Assembly (NCBI RefSeq): GCF_019649055.1
Contig: NW_026570260.1
Location: 1,054,001 to 1,118,000 of the forward strand
Source: Paramacrobiotus metropolitanus
Taxonomy: Eukaryota; Tardigrada; Eutardigrada; Parachela; Macrobiotidae
Direction: 5' to 3'
DNA: 64,000 nt
The notes under the pieces are model-generated. The model did not search any database and was not told the DNA's origin. It saw only the letters and a program-made list of their open reading frames with translations. The translations under genes were made by a program, and so were the position numbers. Shown here piece after piece: positions 62,102 through 64,000 of the stretch (positions are counted from its first letter, which is position 1; every line of letters starts with the position of its first letter).

Positions 62102-64000
62102 ATGCTTGACACCAATATCAGTCCGTACAAATACCCGCACGACTATGGCGTTCCCAAAAACCAACTGGGTGCCAGTATCACAGCGTGGCGCACCCATAAT
62201 ACGGCCCTCATCAAGGACGGTACTAGCCAGCGACAACGCAGTGACCGCTTAGTCGAAGACAGTCTCCGCTTGTGCCGGGACCGCTTCGAGGTCAACCGGT
62301 TAGCTGAGACCCAGGTCAAGCAGAAATTAGGTTGGCAAGTGGCTTCCTTTGCTTTCCGTTATCGGTCTCTGTATAAACCGATGTCTCTTCTTTAGAGCAA
62401 CGAGTTGACGCGGTCGGATACTTTGAGGATGAACTGGAGGGTATGCTGCATGATCTCAGGCAGGAGGACGACAAACTTCAACTGTGTCATTCCCGCTTAT
62501 GTGAGAGTATCTCCAAAAATCTGCGGCCACTTTGGGATCTGGCGCAGCAGTGTCTGCATATGCGAGCCGCACGACCGGCCGGTGAAGCCACGGAGGATGA
62601 GGTGAATAATCTGCTGCGTGATGAACAGAAGCTCAGTGAACGTACCAGTCGGTACTTTGATCACCTGATATCCAATTTGGAGAATCAACACCGGTAAAAA
62701 TATTGACTGAGGGCAAAATAGCAAAAACTAATGACATTTGAGCTTCTGACCTGCTAAGGGCATTGATTTGCGTCCCCTAGTAGCCGGTGTCCGAGTACCG
62801 GGTTTAAGGTCATGAGGTTTCCATGTTTCTAGGCTAAACAACGCCGTCACGTACCGGTGTCAGACCTTGAAACAGTTGGACAAGGAGACAAGGGAAGCGG
62901 CCAAATTCTGCGATAAGCTGTCGAGAACGGACGGGATACATTCGCATCAACAGAAAAATCTCCTGGTGCAGATGCATCCGGTGTAAGTGCAGTGATTAAG
63001 CCTAAATCGATTTTTAACTTACGCCGTTGCGACTCTTCTGTGAAAAATGAAAACAGTTTTTTACTAAGATGTCTAATTTATTGTGCAAACATTTGTTTAC
63101 TAAAACATTCATTCTCTATAACTCATTATAATGCATTACATTCACAGGAAGATGAACTTTGCTGAATGGTCTGCGCTGTGCAAAGACGCATTCCAGAGCG
63201 GCATGAGCGAAATTAACAAATCAAACGCCATGCGTTTAACCTGTGATGATGCATTGGCCGTGGCCAATGGGAATATCGAGAAACTGTACGGAGAGATTGA
63301 ACAGGCTTTCCAGCGTCGGATAACAGATGTCAGGAAAGCCAAAGCCAAACTAGAGGACGAAGTTAAAAAGGTAAGGTTAAATTCATCCAGTTGACGCAGA
63401 TAATGTAGAACAACTGCATGCTGTGCAAGGGTTGTTACTTGTCACATATGATATTACTACCATTAAACCGGGTCTTGCTCCGTGCGGATGTTCTTTAAAA
63501 TTTTCGATTTGTATTTGCATTTGCCGTGAGAACTGCACTCACGGGGTGGATTTGCTATGATAGATTAATTTGCGAATTTTTTGATTAATCGAACGTTTGT
63601 AGGTGCAAGAAAATCTGCAAAAGATCCGCGCCGCCAAGGACGATCTGGACACCCTACGGAAGACCACCATCACGCCAGAGCGCGTCACTCAATTCGAGTT
63701 AACCAAGCGCGTCCTCCCAACTCCCCTCCATCGCAAGACCGATCCCGTCCATCGAGTTCTAGGGCAGGAGATTGCCGAGTACCGGCACGGCAACCAGAAG
63801 GCCAACGAACACCTGGAGCAGTGCGACATGCAGATGGTAGCGCTACGCGGCATGATCAACCGGCTAAACGACGACATCAAGAAGAAGGATGAAGCCATCC
63901 GCATCGATGAGGTGCATTGTCGGGAGCTACGCAATGTCACCAAACTGCAGCGCGTCGACCCGAGCCGCTGCACGGGAAATCCTATGAAGGGCGATGTTGT
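62102..64000 (+). CDS. Tektin family protein, 3' end outside window
   Basis: Five exons seen so far (62102-62330, 62396-62693, 62833-62982, 63148-63370, 63603-64000) keep frame and give 432 codons. The last exon is still open at the edge. Tektins are coiled-coil filaments inside ciliary and flagellar doublet microtubules. Nearly all of the protein is long alpha-helical coiled coil with tektin spacing: ASITAWRTHNTALIKDGT, RLVEDSLRLCRDRFEVNRL, GYFEDELEGMLHDLRQEDD, LRDEQKLSERTSRYF, WSALCKDAFQSGMSEINKS, AFQRRITDVRKAKAKLEDE, VQENLQKIRAAKDDLDTL. The near-invariant tektin loop RPNVELCRD is not present. The equivalent position reads LPTPLHRKTDPVHRVLG, so this is a divergent member, and I cannot say which of tektins 1-5 it represents. 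Confidence 0.83.

Overview
This is nuclear DNA from a small-genome invertebrate animal. Genes are split by many short GT-AG introns, they sit on both strands, and about eighteen to twenty of them fit into 64 kb. The recognisable proteins are ordinary metazoan ones: KRR1, RMND5, AMFR, DNAJC27, an ADP/ATP carrier, a TMBIM/Lifeguard protein, GPCPD1, ARMC3, a tektin, a MATH-BTB protein and a trypsin-like protease. The compact layout and a LEA-like N-terminal extension on the ADP/ATP carrier would fit an anhydrobiotic ecdysozoan such as a tardigrade. That placement is inference and cannot be settled from this window. Exon models below were built by hand from splice sites, reading-frame continuity and family similarity.

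Layout. 1-5.3 kb (minus strand): the 5' part of a secreted DSL/MNNL-like gene that runs off the left edge, then two tandem two-exon genes for secreted precursors sharing a motif I do not recognise. 5.7-12.3 kb: KRR1 (minus) and RMND5 (plus), divergent. 12.7-17.9 kb: AMFR/gp78 (minus), convergent with RMND5. 20.2-24.5 kb: a secreted trypsin-like protease (plus) and an unknown 200-aa protein (minus). 26.4-32.4 kb: DNAJC27 (plus) and an 821-aa four-C2 protein (minus). 32.4-35.8 kb: a gene-poor, repeat-rich stretch. 35.9-43.3 kb: ADP/ATP carrier and Lifeguard, both plus; the last Lifeguard intron carries a DNA-transposon insertion. 44-49 kb: a small secreted Cys-rich protein, a RILP-like RH1 protein, an unknown 509-aa protein and an intronless MATH-BTB gene. 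50-64 kb: GPCPD1 (minus) divergent from ARMC3 (plus), a Ly6-type secreted protein, an unrecognised disordered protein with a C-terminal membrane segment, and a tektin cut off by the right edge.

There are no operons and no obvious multi-gene pathway. Weak functional groupings are two ER/cytosolic E3 ubiquitin-ligase components side by side (RMND5, AMFR) and two cilium/sperm-type genes (ARMC3, tektin) within 10 kb. The points most worth a second look are the tandem secreted precursors, the carrier's extension, several inverted-repeat elements inside introns, and the frame conflict in the disordered tail-anchored gene.
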